From: Rostrohypoxylon terebratum
Taxonomy: Eukaryota; Ascomycota; Sordariomycetes; Xylariales; Hypoxylaceae
Length of the DNA: 64,000 nucleotides
Assembly: GCA_022497145.1 (NCBI GenBank)
Contig: MU385898.1
Coordinates: 124,001 to 188,000 of the forward strand
Direction of reading: 5' to 3'
Positions 1 through 11,468 of this stretch are shown here, one piece after another. Both the position numbers and the translations under genes were made by a program. Within the stretch, counting starts at the first letter, position 1. Each line of letters opens with the position of its first letter. A model generated the notes under the pieces. That model worked only from the letters and a program-made list of their open reading frames with translations. It was not told the origin of the DNA and did no database searches.

Positions 1-2426
1 GCACGCAAGATCCCACCCAAAAGGGACTGGGACTGGCAGACTGGGTGCGGGATGTAGGAGATGAGCGAATTAGGAAGTCCCAAGCCCAATCAGATTTGGT
101 GTTCTCCCACTCATTCACACACCACTAGGAAGCCTTGGAAGCCTTGGATGGCTTTCTTCGGTTTATTCCCAAGGTGTTTGCTGGAAAGCAGCTTTGACCG
201 AGTGTTCCTAGCACTCTTTTCGGCTTCAAAATCGCGCTCTCGGCTGGGTCGGTGATGACTCGGGGGAGGCGGTGATCGGATCGTACGGTGGTTGTGAATG
301 GAATGACGGAGACCGTGAGGTATAACCTAGGTAAACAAATAAAGCGGCTCACAGAGGAGGTCTTGGATAGGTTAAGTAGGTAGGCAAGGTCGGCCCAAAC
401 GGATCAGCGGAGATACGGATCTACTAATGTATGTAGGGAATGAAACAAGATTCATGTAATCATGGAATTATGAAATAAGACGTGTGTATACCCGAGGAAG
501 TGAATAAGGAAGAGGCTCAGTTGGCACAGGTTGAGGTATTATAAAAATGACGAGCTTGGCGTCAGCAAGGAGACAAACACAACATATGTTGAATGCGACG
601 ACACAAGCTCAAAAGATCCTACGGTTTCCGGAGATTTCAATCTTATGTACAAGTTGATTCGAAACCTTCCATCCTTCTTTATTACCTTCTGCCTGGCACA
701 CCTTACATATAAAGATGTGATCAGCCTGTCCGGAGTCCGGGGTAACAGCCTTCAAACCGCAAAACCATGCATCATTTCTTAACCTTATCTAACATAGATA
801 TATTACGGTTCGAGGTCATTTGCCTAGAGTTTGCCCAGATTTCGCAGATTTCGATAGCTTAGGCTTCGCCCCCTCCCCTCGGCGCCAATGGCCTTCTATT
901 ACCCGTGTCTATACCATACCTGAACAGGGCGAACGTGGGATGAACCGTATCTGCACTCGATATGAAACCTCCATGTCACAGGGTCCGGCGGAAGCGCACA
1001 GATTTGAGATTTGAGATTGAGACGAAGCAAGCAATCAAGCATAAGAAGCTTTTTTTTTTTTTGTCTCGTTTAGAAATGCGGAACATTTGCTCAGAGCTAG
1101 TCCTCTAGCTACATGACGTTCCCTCTTTATCAACATTGAACCTTGCAATATATACGCACGCGCACAGCTAGATTACCTTACATAGGTAAGTAGATGCCTT
1201 AGATACCTCCCTAAGTAACGCACTGCGCAGTAAGAACGGAGTATTACTAGGTTATCAACCATTCCAACGAGGGCTGGGAGCCAATACCCGGACCTCAACC
1301 ACCCAAGACTCATGTGGTACCCTACTATTATTACTACGTATGTGCTTAGGTAGGTATCTAATGTACAATGCAATCCTAATCCTAGCCCGTGACCACCAGC
1401 CAACGAGCGCAGCCAATGAGCCAATCGCAAATCCAACGTGCTCAAGTGCTGAAGTCAGCAACCCCTGCCAGGAACCAGACAGGGCTCGCAGCATTGCGTT
1501 CGAAAGCGGTGAGGGAGCTACGCTACTTATCTACCTACCCTAGTACAATACCTAGGTAGGTCCTAGGGATTATCATAAATAGGGGGTACATAGATAGGAA
1601 GTATTCTCAAACGCAACCGCCATGATATACCTCCCCTGATCACCCTGCACACAACAATGTATAACCAATAAACATACCCAGACTCGCAATGTTATCAGAA
1701 ACGTGTCCAGGTCTGCTAGGTAGGTAATAGGCGATGCATTATTTCTTCCCCTCATAACATCCATCGAAAATCTAGCACAATTATCGTCGCATACGTAAGC
1801 CTCCCCCAGAAAATGAGATGTGATATGGATGTCAAGTTCAAGTTCAAGGTTACAGACCCAACACTCAGGAACGCTTTCTGTTTGAATGTCCCCCGTCTGC
1901 CCGTTTTGTCCTGACGAATGCGATGTTGCAACGAGGCTTTGCTTGGCTGCTTGGCTTGGCTCGGCTCGGCTTGACTATCCTCATACGGCATTTGCCAATC
2001 TGCCAATGAAATAGCTTAAACCAACCTATCTGACCCGTATCTGGTTACTGCGGATCTGCTACGGACCCCGTACTGCTTACTGAATACCGAGAGATCCATC
2101 TTCCTTAGATAACTTCCAAGAGATATCGTAAGACTTGGCACTATTAATTGGTATTGGTCTTGGCATTAACATTGGCATTGGCACTGGTATTGGCATACGA
2201 CGCAAAGAAGGCGCAAAAGGACAGACGTCACCAGGCTGAACCGTCGTTGGTTAATCATTGTCACATTGGTCCTTAGGTCAAATTCTGGAGATGGAGTAGG
2301 CTTTTTCATCATGCAATTCCACGTGAACCCACGTGTTTGGTATTCCATTTTACCACCTCCAACGCCTGAACCGTGCATATCTAGAAATCATAACCCGTGA
2401 CCGACTCCGAAGCTAAGATCCCTGCC
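1..2426. other. gene-free left flank
   Basis: I see no convincing gene here. Open frames on both strands are short, mostly lack a plausible ATG context and resemble no family. The stretch contains several copies of the intergenic motif built on TAGGTAGGTA/CCTAGG (about 310-330, 375, 1190, 1347, 1532-1566 and 1716). It also has a T-run near 1050 and a degenerate GGCATT/GGTATT tandem at about 2147-2197. The last few hundred bases are probably the 3' untranslated region of the minus-strand eL8 gene. Confidence 0.6.
2147..2197. repeat. degenerate hexanucleotide tandem (TTGGCA/TTGGTA)
   Basis: Roughly eight imperfect 6-bp units of the form ATTGGC or ATTGGT run in tandem here, about 230 bp downstream of the eL8 stop codon. 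The array is seen directly. No function is inferred. Confidence 0.6.
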
Positions 2427-3582
2427 TTAGACCTTGATAGCCTGCTCGAGAGCCTTCTTCTTCTTCTCGATGCGCTTGTTGGCCTTGGCACCCATAATAC
2501 CACCACCCCACTGTCGTCGGGCGCTCTCAGAGTTGGCTAGGTAACCATCCTTGACAGCGCTGACAAGCTTGGAGAGCTCGTTCTTGTCCTCAGATCGAAC
2601 CTCGGTGATAGCAAGGACAGCAGCAGTCTAGACTTCATTAGCTCCACTATATCAAATTTAATGCTGATATTAGATTATGCATACCTTCTTGTGGACAACG
2701 GTTCCGAGACGGGCCTTGCCCTTGATGATGGCGTAGGGGACACCCATCTTTCGGCAAAGAGCGGGCAAGAAGATGACAAGCTCAATGGGGTCAACATCGT
2801 TGGGGATGAGGACGAGAGAAGCCTTCTTGTTCTCGATAAGGCCAACGACGTGGTTTAGACCATACTTGACAGCGTAAGGCTTCTTGCTGACATCCTCCTT
2901 CTTCTTGCCCTCCTTGATGGCGGTGGCTTCCTTGACCAATCGCTCCTTCTTCTCAGCCTTAGACTCGGGGCGGTACTTGTTAAGGAGCTTGAATGCCTGG
3001 GCGGCAGTGTTGCGGTCCAGAACGTGCTGGAACTGGGAGATAGCAGGCGGGACCTTCAAGCGCATGTTGATGATCTTGCGCTGGCGTTGAAGGCGGACAT
3101 ACTCGGGCCACTTCACCATACGAGAGAGGTTTCGCTTGGGCTGGATGTCCTGGCCGACACCGAAGTTGCGGGGTCGCTTCTCGATGAGGGGGTTCTACAT
3201 AACACGTCAATACTGTCGAAGGTCTAGTCGAGGGGGGGGGGAAAGTTATCAGAAAACTAGTACTCACCTTAGGGGTCTTCTTGGAGCCCGCCTTGGAGGC
3301 GAAGGGGGCCGGGGCGGCCTTCTTTCCGGTCTTAGGAGGCTATCATTGAGAAGAAAGACATCAGCAAATGTGTTCCATTGACTGTAGTCATTCTTAAACT
3401 CTAGAGAGATGATCCCGGGTGGCATTTCTGCACACCACGAGAAAATCTCAAGCCAGTTCTTCACCAGCGTCCGAAGACGACAGGCGGAAATCAAGCAACT
3501 CGACAAGCGAGTGCCATCAATTAAATTGATTTGGTTGAATGCGCAAGCGCATATCCATCTTGTATTACTAGAAACTTACCAT
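2427..3582 (-). CDS. RPL8: 60S ribosomal protein eL8 (Rpl8/L7a)
   Basis: This is a component of the large cytosolic ribosomal subunit, of the L7Ae RNA-binding family. Exons on the minus strand are 3582-3580 (the ATG alone), 3339-3268, 3194-2685 and 2627-2427. They give 261 residues, close to the yeast Rpl8 length of 256 that I recall. The N-terminus is MPPKTGKKAAPAPFASKAG, followed by the family's basic segment (KRPRNFGVGQDIQPKRNLSR) and MVKWPEYVRLQRQ. The L7Ae core contains GLNHVVGLIENKKASLVLIP and CRKMGVPYAIIKGKARLG, and the tail is basic (KRIEKKKKALEQAIKV). Intron 1 (3340-3579, 240 bp) directly follows the start codon, an arrangement common in fungal ribosomal-protein genes. The other introns are 3195-3267 and 2628-2684. 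The gene is divergent to NCS6 across 460 bp. Confidence 0.96.
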
Positions 3583-4042
3583 GTTGATTAGTTTGTCGTG
3601 TGGTCGTGATGGGGAAAAGATGATCGACCAAGTTTGAGAGGTATGAGGAGAAAAGAAATATCTTGAAAAGTCGCGAGCGTAAGAAAATTAATGTAGAATA
3701 TTTTGTGCGTAGGGTTTTCGCGGCGGGTAAAAAGTCGGTAAAATTTCCTAAGGCTAGACTAAAACTAGGTTAGTGAAGATTGCCCCTCCAGTGTAACTCA
3801 TGTATGTAACTCTGTATCTGTCTTAAACCCCACTAAGATTCTTCATTGAGTCTCAACGTTGAAAGTCTGCAAGCTATCTTAGAGTGAGTTTGAGTTGAGC
3901 CATCGCTGACAAAAAGCCTTTCTCGAATATTTATTTATATGTAATTCTGTCTTTGTATTTTACATATATTCTCTCCTTTATAACTTCTACCTTTTTTATC
4001 ATCCGTCACTCGTCACTCATCACATAGACCGGGGTTTCAAAC
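3583..4042. promoter_or_regulatory. divergent promoter region of eL8 and NCS6
   Basis: These 460 bp separate the two start codons. The side nearest eL8 has a telo-box-like motif (listed separately). The NCS6 side has pyrimidine-rich tracts about 3930-4020 that look like a fungal core promoter or leader. There is no gene inside. Confidence 0.6.
3710..3718 (-). promoter_or_regulatory. telo-box-like AAAACCCTA motif upstream of eL8
   Basis: The minus strand reads AAAACCCTA about 128 bp upstream of the eL8 ATG. AAACCCTA-type boxes are known in promoters of fungal ribosomal-protein genes (telobox/Tbf1-like sites). The motif is seen directly. Its function is inferred from the family of the downstream gene, and a 9-mer can occur by chance. 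Confidence 0.4.
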
Positions 4043-5263
4043 ATGCCACCAGCACTTTGCGCCGTCTGCAAGACAGAGCGAGCGCTAATCAAGAGACCTA
4101 AGAACTACCAAAAACTCTGCAAAGGCTGCTTCATCCGAATATTCGAAGATGAGGTGCATCACACAATAACGTCATCGCAACTCTTCTTTCCGGGCGAGAA
4201 AGTAGCTATTGGGGCGTCAGGCGGCAAGGATTCTACCGTTCTAGCCTCAGTTCTTAAGACTCTTAATGAACGGCATAATTACGGAGTCGATTTAGTACTC
4301 CTTAGTATCGATGAGGGTATCAAGGGTTACAGAGATGATTCACTCGAAACGGTGAAACGCAACGCAGTCCAGTATGACATGCCTTTGAAGATAGTAGGAT
4401 ACGGTGAACTTTACGGCTGGACGATGGATCAGGTCGTCAAAACCATTGGCAAAAAGGGGAATTGCACCTACTGCGGTGTCTTCCGGCGCCAAGCCCTTGA
4501 CCGAGGGGCGAAGATGCTAGGAATCAAACACGTCGTCACCGGTCATAACGCGGACGATGTCGCCGAGACTGTTTTAATGAATTTACTCCGGGGGGACTTA
4601 CCGCGGTTATCAAGGAGCACAAGCATCATTACCGGAAGCGATGCTAGTGAAGTCAAGAGAAGCAAGCCACTTAAGTATTCATATGAAAAGGAAATCGTGC
4701 TGTACGCATATCACAAGAAGCTCGATTATTTCAGCACCGAATGCATTTATAGTCCGGAGGCCTTTCGGGGGAGTGCGAGGAGTTTAATCAAGAATTTAGA
4801 AAAGGTCCGCCCTAGCGCTATACTAGACGTTGTTCGAAGTGGCGAGGACATGGCAAGACTAGTTCCCGGAGCTGCGCCAAGTTCATGTAGCTGTGATGGA
4901 AAGACTACATCCCATCAAACACCTGCCGATGAAGAAAACATAGGAGGCTGTGGCTCGGCAAACGGGCGGACGAATGGCGGCGAGATGGCAGCCATGGAAA
5001 AGCGACTGAGAGAAAACGAAGCCGCTGAGGCTGCAGGTCTCGAGACAGAAATTACGACCACAAAGACCAAAGATCAACAACGCGAAAGACCGAGTTCAAC
5101 CAATGGTGCACAACTGAAGATGGTAGGAACCACTGTCCCCATAAGACTGAAACAAAAGCTCGGCACTTGCGAAAAGTGCGGCTATATGTCAAGCCAGAAG
5201 CTATGTCAGGCCTGTATGCTTCTTGAGGGCTTAAATAAAAATCGACCGGAGATTTCGATATAG
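4043..5263 (+). CDS. NCS6: cytoplasmic tRNA 2-thiolation protein 1 (Ncs6/Ctu1)
   Basis: This is the adenylating and thiolating subunit of the Ncs6-Ncs2 complex, which makes the 2-thio group of wobble mcm5s2U in cytosolic tRNAs using sulfur relayed through Urm1. It is a single exon of 406 residues. The N-terminal zinc site is C6-x2-C9 with C26-x2-C29 (CAVCK, CKGC). The PP-loop ATPase motif SGGKDS is at 59-64. NCTYCGVFRRQAL carries the conserved CxxC near residues 142-145, and TGHNADDVAETVLMN follows. A C-terminal zinc knuckle (CEKCGYMSSQKLCQAC) closes the protein. A low-complexity, acidic/polar stretch of about 85 residues (roughly 285-370) separates the catalytic core from the C-terminal zinc knuckle and makes this protein longer than the yeast one. 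The start is the first ATG in frame, in the context CAAACATGCC. Confidence 0.96.
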   Translation: MPPALCAVCKTERALIKRPKNYQKLCKGCFIRIFEDEVHHTITSSQLFFPGEKVAIGASGGKDSTVLASVLKTLNERHNYGVDLVLLSIDEGIKGYRDDSLETVKRNAVQYDMPLKIVGYGELYGWTMDQVVKTIGKKGNCTYCGVFRRQALDRGAKMLGIKHVVTGHNADDVAETVLMNLLRGDLPRLSRSTSIITGSDASEVKRSKPLKYSYEKEIVLYAYHKKLDYFSTECIYSPEAFRGSARSLIKNLEKVRPSAILDVVRSGEDMARLVPGAAPSSCSCDGKTTSHQTPADEENIGGCGSANGRTNGGEMAAMEKRLRENEAAEAAGLETEITTTKTKDQQRERPSSTNGAQLKMVGTTVPIRLKQKLGTCEKCGYMSSQKLCQACMLLEGLNKNRPEISI

Positions 5264-5478
5264 CTTTCCAATGGAAAAGGCGTTCCGGAATATTTAGATG
5301 TATTGCATTATCATTAGGAAGATACCCGAGTAAAATAGTGGTTAATAGACATGCAGAATTGCGATAAAAGGGCTTCGTTATCAAATGTTGGATTCCGTGG
5401 GCTATGTACAGATGGTTATCCCTGGTACAGCACCTGATATCTTTGTGCTGCCTTGAGTAGTATTTTTTATTATTTAAA

Positions 5479-5945
5479 TCAACCAATGCGGTGCTCAACC
5501 TAAGGAAACCATGAGTCTTTTGAATATACTTGTAACTTCTTGAATAGAGAAACATACCTTCCAAGGGTTGTTCAATTCAAAGCCAGGAGGCGCAACGGGC
5601 CTGTCGGTTTGTCCGCGCAAGTGCCCTGTTAATCGGCGGTCTCGGTCCATCACTGCGAAAATATCAAGTCAGCTTGCCTGATTCTAGACACGTCGCATCC
5701 GATGTTCATCGTACTTTGCCTATCCCACATATCCATATTTCGTCTCGGTCTCTTGTTTCCGTTGTACCAGTGTTTAAACTTCGAAAGACCTGCGCCAGTG
5801 GCACCGAACATCTAGAGTTACTTAGCATCCGAGAATCCGAGAATCCGAGAATATAGAGAAGTGGCTCGTTGTCGGGTAAGCGATTGAGGGACCTTACGGC
5901 AAGGATGATTCCATAGGGAATCAATGCTTCGAAGGGAACGGCCAT
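5479..5945 (-). CDS. complex I MWFE-type subunit (NDUFA1 homologue)
   Basis: This is an accessory, single-pass inner-membrane subunit of mitochondrial NADH:ubiquinone oxidoreductase. Four short minus-strand exons were joined by frame and splice consensus: 5945-5898, 5811-5715, 5652-5558 and 5499-5479 (261 nt, 86 residues). The protein begins MAVPFEALIPYGIILAMFG, the typical fungal NDUFA1 start with the membrane segment at about residues 8-28. It continues HWYNGNKRPRRNMDMWDRQ and MMDRDRRLTGHLRGQTD and ends PPGFELNNPWKVEHRIG. Donors are GTAAGG, GTACGA and GTATGT, and all acceptors end in AG. Intron 1 holds a 3-copy 8-bp tandem repeat. The gene lies 215 bp from the NCS6 stop in convergent orientation. 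The last 21-nt exon is the least certain part. Confidence 0.9.
5827..5852. repeat. 8-bp tandem repeat (ATCCGAGA x3)
   Basis: Three exact tandem copies of ATCCGAGA lie inside intron 1 of the NDUFA1-type gene. Such a short array is prone to slippage between isolates. Confidence 0.85.
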
Positions 5946-6998
5946 GGTGAAGCTAAAGCCTATAGGCCTACTCTTCCATTAAACAATTAGTATGACGTTG
6001 CATAGGCGATTGTGAGGGCATGAAAGACTCACTGTTATCTCGTACCAGACTTTTTGTTCTATTTTCAATTGTCAATTGTCGTGAGAGCGTCAATCGGCAA
6101 ATAGCTCCCAGTCAGTCTTGGTGGAATGGATGAGTGGGTGAAGTTGGAGTTCAGTGGCCAATGATGTCGATTCAATTATTAGGTATGGCCTAACATTGCA
6201 GGGCTTCAAGTTCCAGTGGATTTAGCGTGCTAGAAAGACCAGAAAGACCAGAAAGACCCGCAATGGTTCGAGTTGAGTCGTGACTGCCAAACTGTGGAGA
6301 TTACCTACATTAGAGATTACATAATAACCAAATGAAGGTTCAAGGCTCAAAGTTCAAATGCTGCTAACCTGAAGCAGTTGCTGTCCAAGTGACTGGACTA
6401 GAGCAGGCTGATCTGACTAATTTGTGGGTCTCGGCAATAATTGCACCACCAACAATGAATGTTAACTTCGTCCATCCAAAGTACGTCGCGAGGGGAGCTA
6501 CGTTCTGTCGCAAAACCTACTTTTCTTTTCCTTCTTAACCTTTCTTTCCTGATTTTATTCCTTCGGCAATACGCGTCGAATACCCTATCAATCACCTTAC
6601 TTCCCTAATAATTTCATAATAAGTCACCCACATTAGATTCCGGCGCGTCTAACAGCTTTAGAAGTTCGCTTAGCTTAGTAAACTTCCAACAATAGACTCA
6701 AATGTCTTGCGCATCGTCCACTTTCAACCCTATAATCATCTCATTGCTCTCTACCATACAGTCTCGAACTTCCTAGCCCTGACTTCAAGTTCGCGACGGG
6801 CATGCGACAAGATCATCCAAGACGCGAAGTGGTGCGACTTGGAGGTTTCGGAATACACCTTCGCCACCATTACTATCCTAAGCCAGTCCTGAGCGCGGGA
6901 TACAGGACATCCTTAACCATACGCGATTACTCCACACCCAAGATCTAGTTCCGGCCCACCCCCGATCTTTGATCCACGCCTTCGTGTCCTTCGCATCG
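5946..6998. promoter_or_regulatory. divergent intergenic region, NDUFA1-type gene and PHD-MYST acetyltransferase
   Basis: About 1.05 kb lie between the two divergent start codons. The region contains a 9-bp tandem (AGAAAGACC x3, 6232-6258) and one ACGCGT at 6571-6576. Short upstream ATGs, for example at 6701, lie in the probable leader of the acetyltransferase gene. No protein-like open frame is seen. Confidence 0.5.
6232..6259. repeat. 9-bp tandem repeat (AGAAAGACC x3)
   Basis: Three exact tandem units lie in the intergenic region upstream of the MYST acetyltransferase. The array is seen directly. Confidence 0.85.
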
Positions 6999-9900
6999 AT
7001 GAAAGCGCTGAAGGCGATGGCCAGTACCCAGCTCATGCAGGAGGAACTACAACAAAGTGTAGTACTGTCTGAAGAGGATGCCGAATTTGAGGAAGACATG
7101 CCGAATCGAGTAACCATGGCTGGCAGTAGTATCCCACATTCTGTCGACGACTCAAAAAAACTGCACCAACCATACGAGGAGGAATTCCCGGAGGACGAAC
7201 CATACAATGAAGATCAACCTGAGGAATTCTATAAAGATGAGATAGAAGATGACAACGAAGTCCAGGCTGTAGCCGTAGATGATATGATTCCAGAAGAAGA
7301 CGACGAAGTTGATCTGGAAGAAGAACCAGCTGAAGAGGATGATGCAGATCAGGAAGATGCTGAGTCTGGCGCCGAGGACGACATCCATGATGATGACGAT
7401 GCTTTCGATGTCGATGCCGAGGGCGAGGATGATGAAGAGCTTGGCCTGCGTCCAATCGATCCAAATATAACTTCTAGCGACGAAGACGATGCTGATCAAG
7501 ATGCCGCTGAAGAAGATGATGAGAATGAAGGTGTCGGTGCTGTTAAGATCAAGCCTGGTGACACTGATGAGGAGAGTGATAGTGAAGATGAAGTTAGTTT
7601 GGCATCAGGTTCCAGCGATCGAGAATCTGCTGCAGAATGGGAAGATGCTGTCGATAATGACGATGAGGAAGAAGAGGATTCCGATGCCGCTGACCCAAAC
7701 ACGTGCATCTTCTGCAAGAAAGACGAGGAGCACGATCCGAGCGATGAATTCGAGGCTTACCTCACCTGCAAAGGTTGTGGTGAACACGGTACGTCGTGCA
7801 AACCCTGGTCAACACATGTGCACGTCAGCCATCTAACAAACAATGATTTAGCTCATCAACAATGTGCTCGAGATGAAGGAGCTCTAGATCAGAAGAAAAG
7901 TAAGTTTTCTGCATAGCACCTGTCACTCATATGCCTTAATTACTCACCTCTTTATGTAGGCACCTCGAATTGGAGATGTCCAGATTGCGCTCGCGATGAA
8001 ATGGGCTCTGATTCAGAAGCAGAGTTTGATCACGAGACCGTAGAAGGTGATTGTGATATGGAGTTAGATGGTGGCGTCGAGGGCGATTTGTCTCCCACAT
8101 CTACTAACCGATCAACTGCCCCTAAAATTACTCGGGACCTTCTCCCAACCCACCGTGGCATGAATAAACCAGATTCTCATTCCGTCTTTAACCAATTGGT
8201 TCTAGATGAAGATCCTATGGACGGCTCACGAGTCCTACGTAAGAGAAAGACATCGTCGGCCGAGGCGGAAGAAAAAGAAGAAGAAGTAATATCACTGCGG
8301 AAACGAAGAAAGAACACATCTGATGTTTCTGTCCAAGATGAGACTGGCCAAGACAACGCGAATGCAGTAGAGTCCTCGACGAGACCACGGTCGGGACGCT
8401 CTTTACGACAGAAGCCGTTGAACTCAGAGCCGTCATGCACCATCGTTAAGAAGTCGCGCTCTAGCTTAATGGTCAAGATGCGGGTGAGTGCGACGGAAAT
8501 GACCAAGATTCTGCAAAACCCGAGACCGCGAAGGAGGAAACGAACTGGAAGGGCAGTCACAGTCCGTTCGTCGCGAGCTTCTAGGAATGCGACATCTACA
8601 CGGGCTGCTGCTGTCGCAGAACCACCTCCGATGGCTCCTTTCTTCCCATCAAGTTATTCGCAACCCTTTTACTCATTCTACGACAAAGAACCAGATGAGC
8701 TTAAGGGTAAACCGTATGGTGGGATCTTAACCGAAGAACAGGCAGATACCACCAAAACATTGCCTACAAAAGACGATCGAAGACGCTTCGATGAGGCCAA
8801 GCAGAAAGCCGAGGAAGAATGGAGGAATCGATTGCTTGCCATGCAAGCGGAAGCTGAGGTACCGGTTAAGAAGTCGCGGAAAGCGTCCGGACCCGCAAGC
8901 CAAATCGAGTGCATCGAATTTGGAGGTTGGGAAATAGATACGTGGTACGCCGCTCCGTACCCTGAAGAGTACAGTCGAAACCGGGTTCTATACATATGCG
9001 AGTTTTGCTTGAAGTATATGAACTCGGATTACGTCGCGTGGCGCCACAAGCTCAAGTGCCCCGCAAAGCATCCACCAGGCGATGAAATCTATAGGCATGG
9101 CTCTATTTCGTTCTTTGAGGTTGACGGTCGAAAAAACCCAGTCTACTGCCAGAATCTCTGCCTCTTAGCCAAGTTATTTCTCGGCTCCAAGACGCTCTAT
9201 TACGACGTTGAACCGTTCTTATTTTACGTCCTTTGCGAGTACGATGATCTAGGCTACCATTTTGTCGGCTACTTCTCCAAGGAAAAACGTGCAAGCAGTC
9301 AGAACAATGTTAGCTGTATTCTCACGCTACCCATTCATCAGCGCAAGGGATATGGTCATCTGCTCATCGATTTCTCTTACCTCTTGACAAAGGTAGAGGA
9401 GAAGACCGGTTCCCCCGAGAAACCATTGTCTGACATGGGCCTCGTTTCATACAGAAATTACTGGAGACTTATTATTTGCAAATACCTCATAGACCATACG
9501 CCTGAGGATAAGACGCAGAAGAAAGGCATGAGCATTAGACAGATATCAGATGATACGGGAATGACACCTGACGATGTCATTTCAGCCCTCGAAGCGCTAC
9601 GTTTTCTCGTCCGAGATCCTGTCACTCAAACATACGCTTTCCGGGTCGATCTAGCCTATTGCCACAAAGAGGTTGCCAAATGGGAAGCTAAGAAGTACGT
9701 CAAGTTAAATCCCAAAAACCTCACCTGGATGCCTTATGTTATGGGTCGTAGCAATGCTACGAACTTCGAATTGGGGCCAGCTCTTAACACGATTGCGCCC
9801 CGCGAAGAGGATGAAGATATCAAGGCTGTCCAAAATCTCGCAGAAAGTGGCATTGCAACTGGGGATTTTGCCATCACCCAGCCTATCAACCAAAAACCAC

Positions 9901-10643
9901 CTGAAGCCGAACCATCAGTCCTCGAGTCTACGGAACCGAACGATAGTGCTATGGCGGAGGGTAAGGAGGATGCGAAACTTAATGGAGTTGGCAAAGAGAA
10001 CGTGGAAGCCTCCGGAAGCCATTCGGAAGGCCCGAGAGCATCGACTAGTGCTGCTGGCAGCGTTCCCGATGACGAGAATGCCTGGATCAAGGCTTACGAC
10101 AACATACCAGTAAACAGATTCCAGGTTTTTCCTGCCATCAACAATAGACGCACGGCTATGTCGCGTCTCAGCTCTGCTATATCTAGGCCCGCGCCATTAC
10201 CACGCATGCCACCTGCCAGCGCCCGACGAGTTGCAAGGCCCAAAGTCCGACGATCGACTGGCAGCGTCTCGGTCCGGAAGTCAGCTCCAAAGGCAAACAA
10301 TGGCAAACGCAAACCCGGTGGCACCGGTCGTGGTCCCGGTCGTTGGCCAAAGGGCACTAAAAAGAGCGATTACGGTAACGCGGACAGCGGGCCAGGTCTA
10401 CCTCCAGCGTGGCTTGAAAGACAACGCCAGCAAGTCGACGTTTCTGTAGCCGATGAGAACACCCAGGATACGGTCCAGGTGCAGACGGAGGCTATCAAGA
10501 GCCAAAAGGGCAAGCAATTGGCAGTCCTATCAGCCAAATCCGAAACTGCCGTCGAGGAAAGTTTCGCTTTGACGAACGATGCTAACGGTGACATCGTCAT
10601 GGGTGGGACCGGCAACCACGAAGACGCGGCTGAGGAGGCGTAA
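6999..10643 (+). CDS. PHD-MYST family histone acetyltransferase (Sas3/Mst2 type)
   Basis: This is a nuclear lysine acetyltransferase acting on histone tails. A PHD plus MYST architecture suggests the Sas3/Mst2 (NuA3-like, H3-directed) branch, but the subfamily is inferred. Exons are 6999-7788, 7852-7899 and 7960-10643, giving 1173 residues. Residues 25-230 are very acidic (long D/E runs). A PHD finger starts at C236 (CIFCKK, then CKGCGEHAHQQC, and NWRCPDC near 289). Its H-x2-C element appears only after removing the two introns, which supports the splicing. The MYST C2HC finger starts at C626 (YICEFCLKYMNSDYVAWRHK). Catalytic C732 is in SCILTLP, acetyl-CoA-binding QRKGYG begins at 740, and the general base E766 is in GSPEKPLSDMGL. 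The C-terminal tail is basic (GRGPGRWPKGTKKSDYG). The start could instead be the ATG at 7017 (MASTQLMQEE). Confidence 0.92.
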
Positions 10644-11468
10644 CCGGCGCGAATTAGTTCAACGATGCATGGTCGATACCGGCGTTTGAGAGCATAGTGT
10701 GTAGAATTTGTGTATAGCTAGTTAACGGGTGCTTTCTCGAGGGCTCCGCGCATGGGATTACGAGCCGGGGAAGTGCGCGGCAATAGGAGGATCGGCGTCG
10801 AGGCGAATAGCAGCCAGCAGGTAGTTTAAGGGATTCCAGTGTTAGATACCTAATTGAGAACTTTGTCCGCGTTGTTGTTTGATGAGTGGGTGTCGACTCG
10901 CTGTGCTTGAGAAGGTATATGTAGGTAACTATCTAGACATCACTAATACCTATAATCCATTTATCTCGGATTTATGTCCGTACCTACACCTACACTACAT
11001 CTCGTCTTCTATCTATCTCATCATGGATAAATTCCAAAATACAAGAAGCCATTGGAGAATGCATTATTTTCACTATGTGCGAAATAAAATTGTACTGGGT
11101 TCCAGATTTCATCCTCGATGGCCCCTGAGCTGTCTATGACTCTATGTAGTAATAAGAGTTGTTCTACAATGTAGGTATATCACATTATGAAGGATAATAC
11201 AATGTATAAGTGCATAAACTTAAAACGGCTAAGGACACATCCTGACATCTTGGCTTGAAGTTGTTTCAGCCTTGCAGATAAGGGGGTTGGACCAGCCAAT
11301 TATTATTATTATAATAAAACACGGCTAAAGTTGAACTTGTCCGAACTGTCCAATTCACCAGTTTCAACAATTTCCAACGCCTTAACCGGCGTCAACCTTT
11401 CTGCTTTAAAAAAAAGACAGGTGTATGATGGCCTCGCTGGTTCGAGGTAGTCAGCGAATTGGGCAGAT
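10644..11468. other. intergenic region
   Basis: These 825 bp lie between two plus-strand genes. The first half is presumably the 3' end of the acetyltransferase transcript, and the second half the promoter and leader of the glutaminyl cyclase gene. Two TAGGTA-type motifs (about 10920 and 11172) and an ATTATTATTAT stretch near 11302 are present. I see no gene. Confidence 0.5.
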
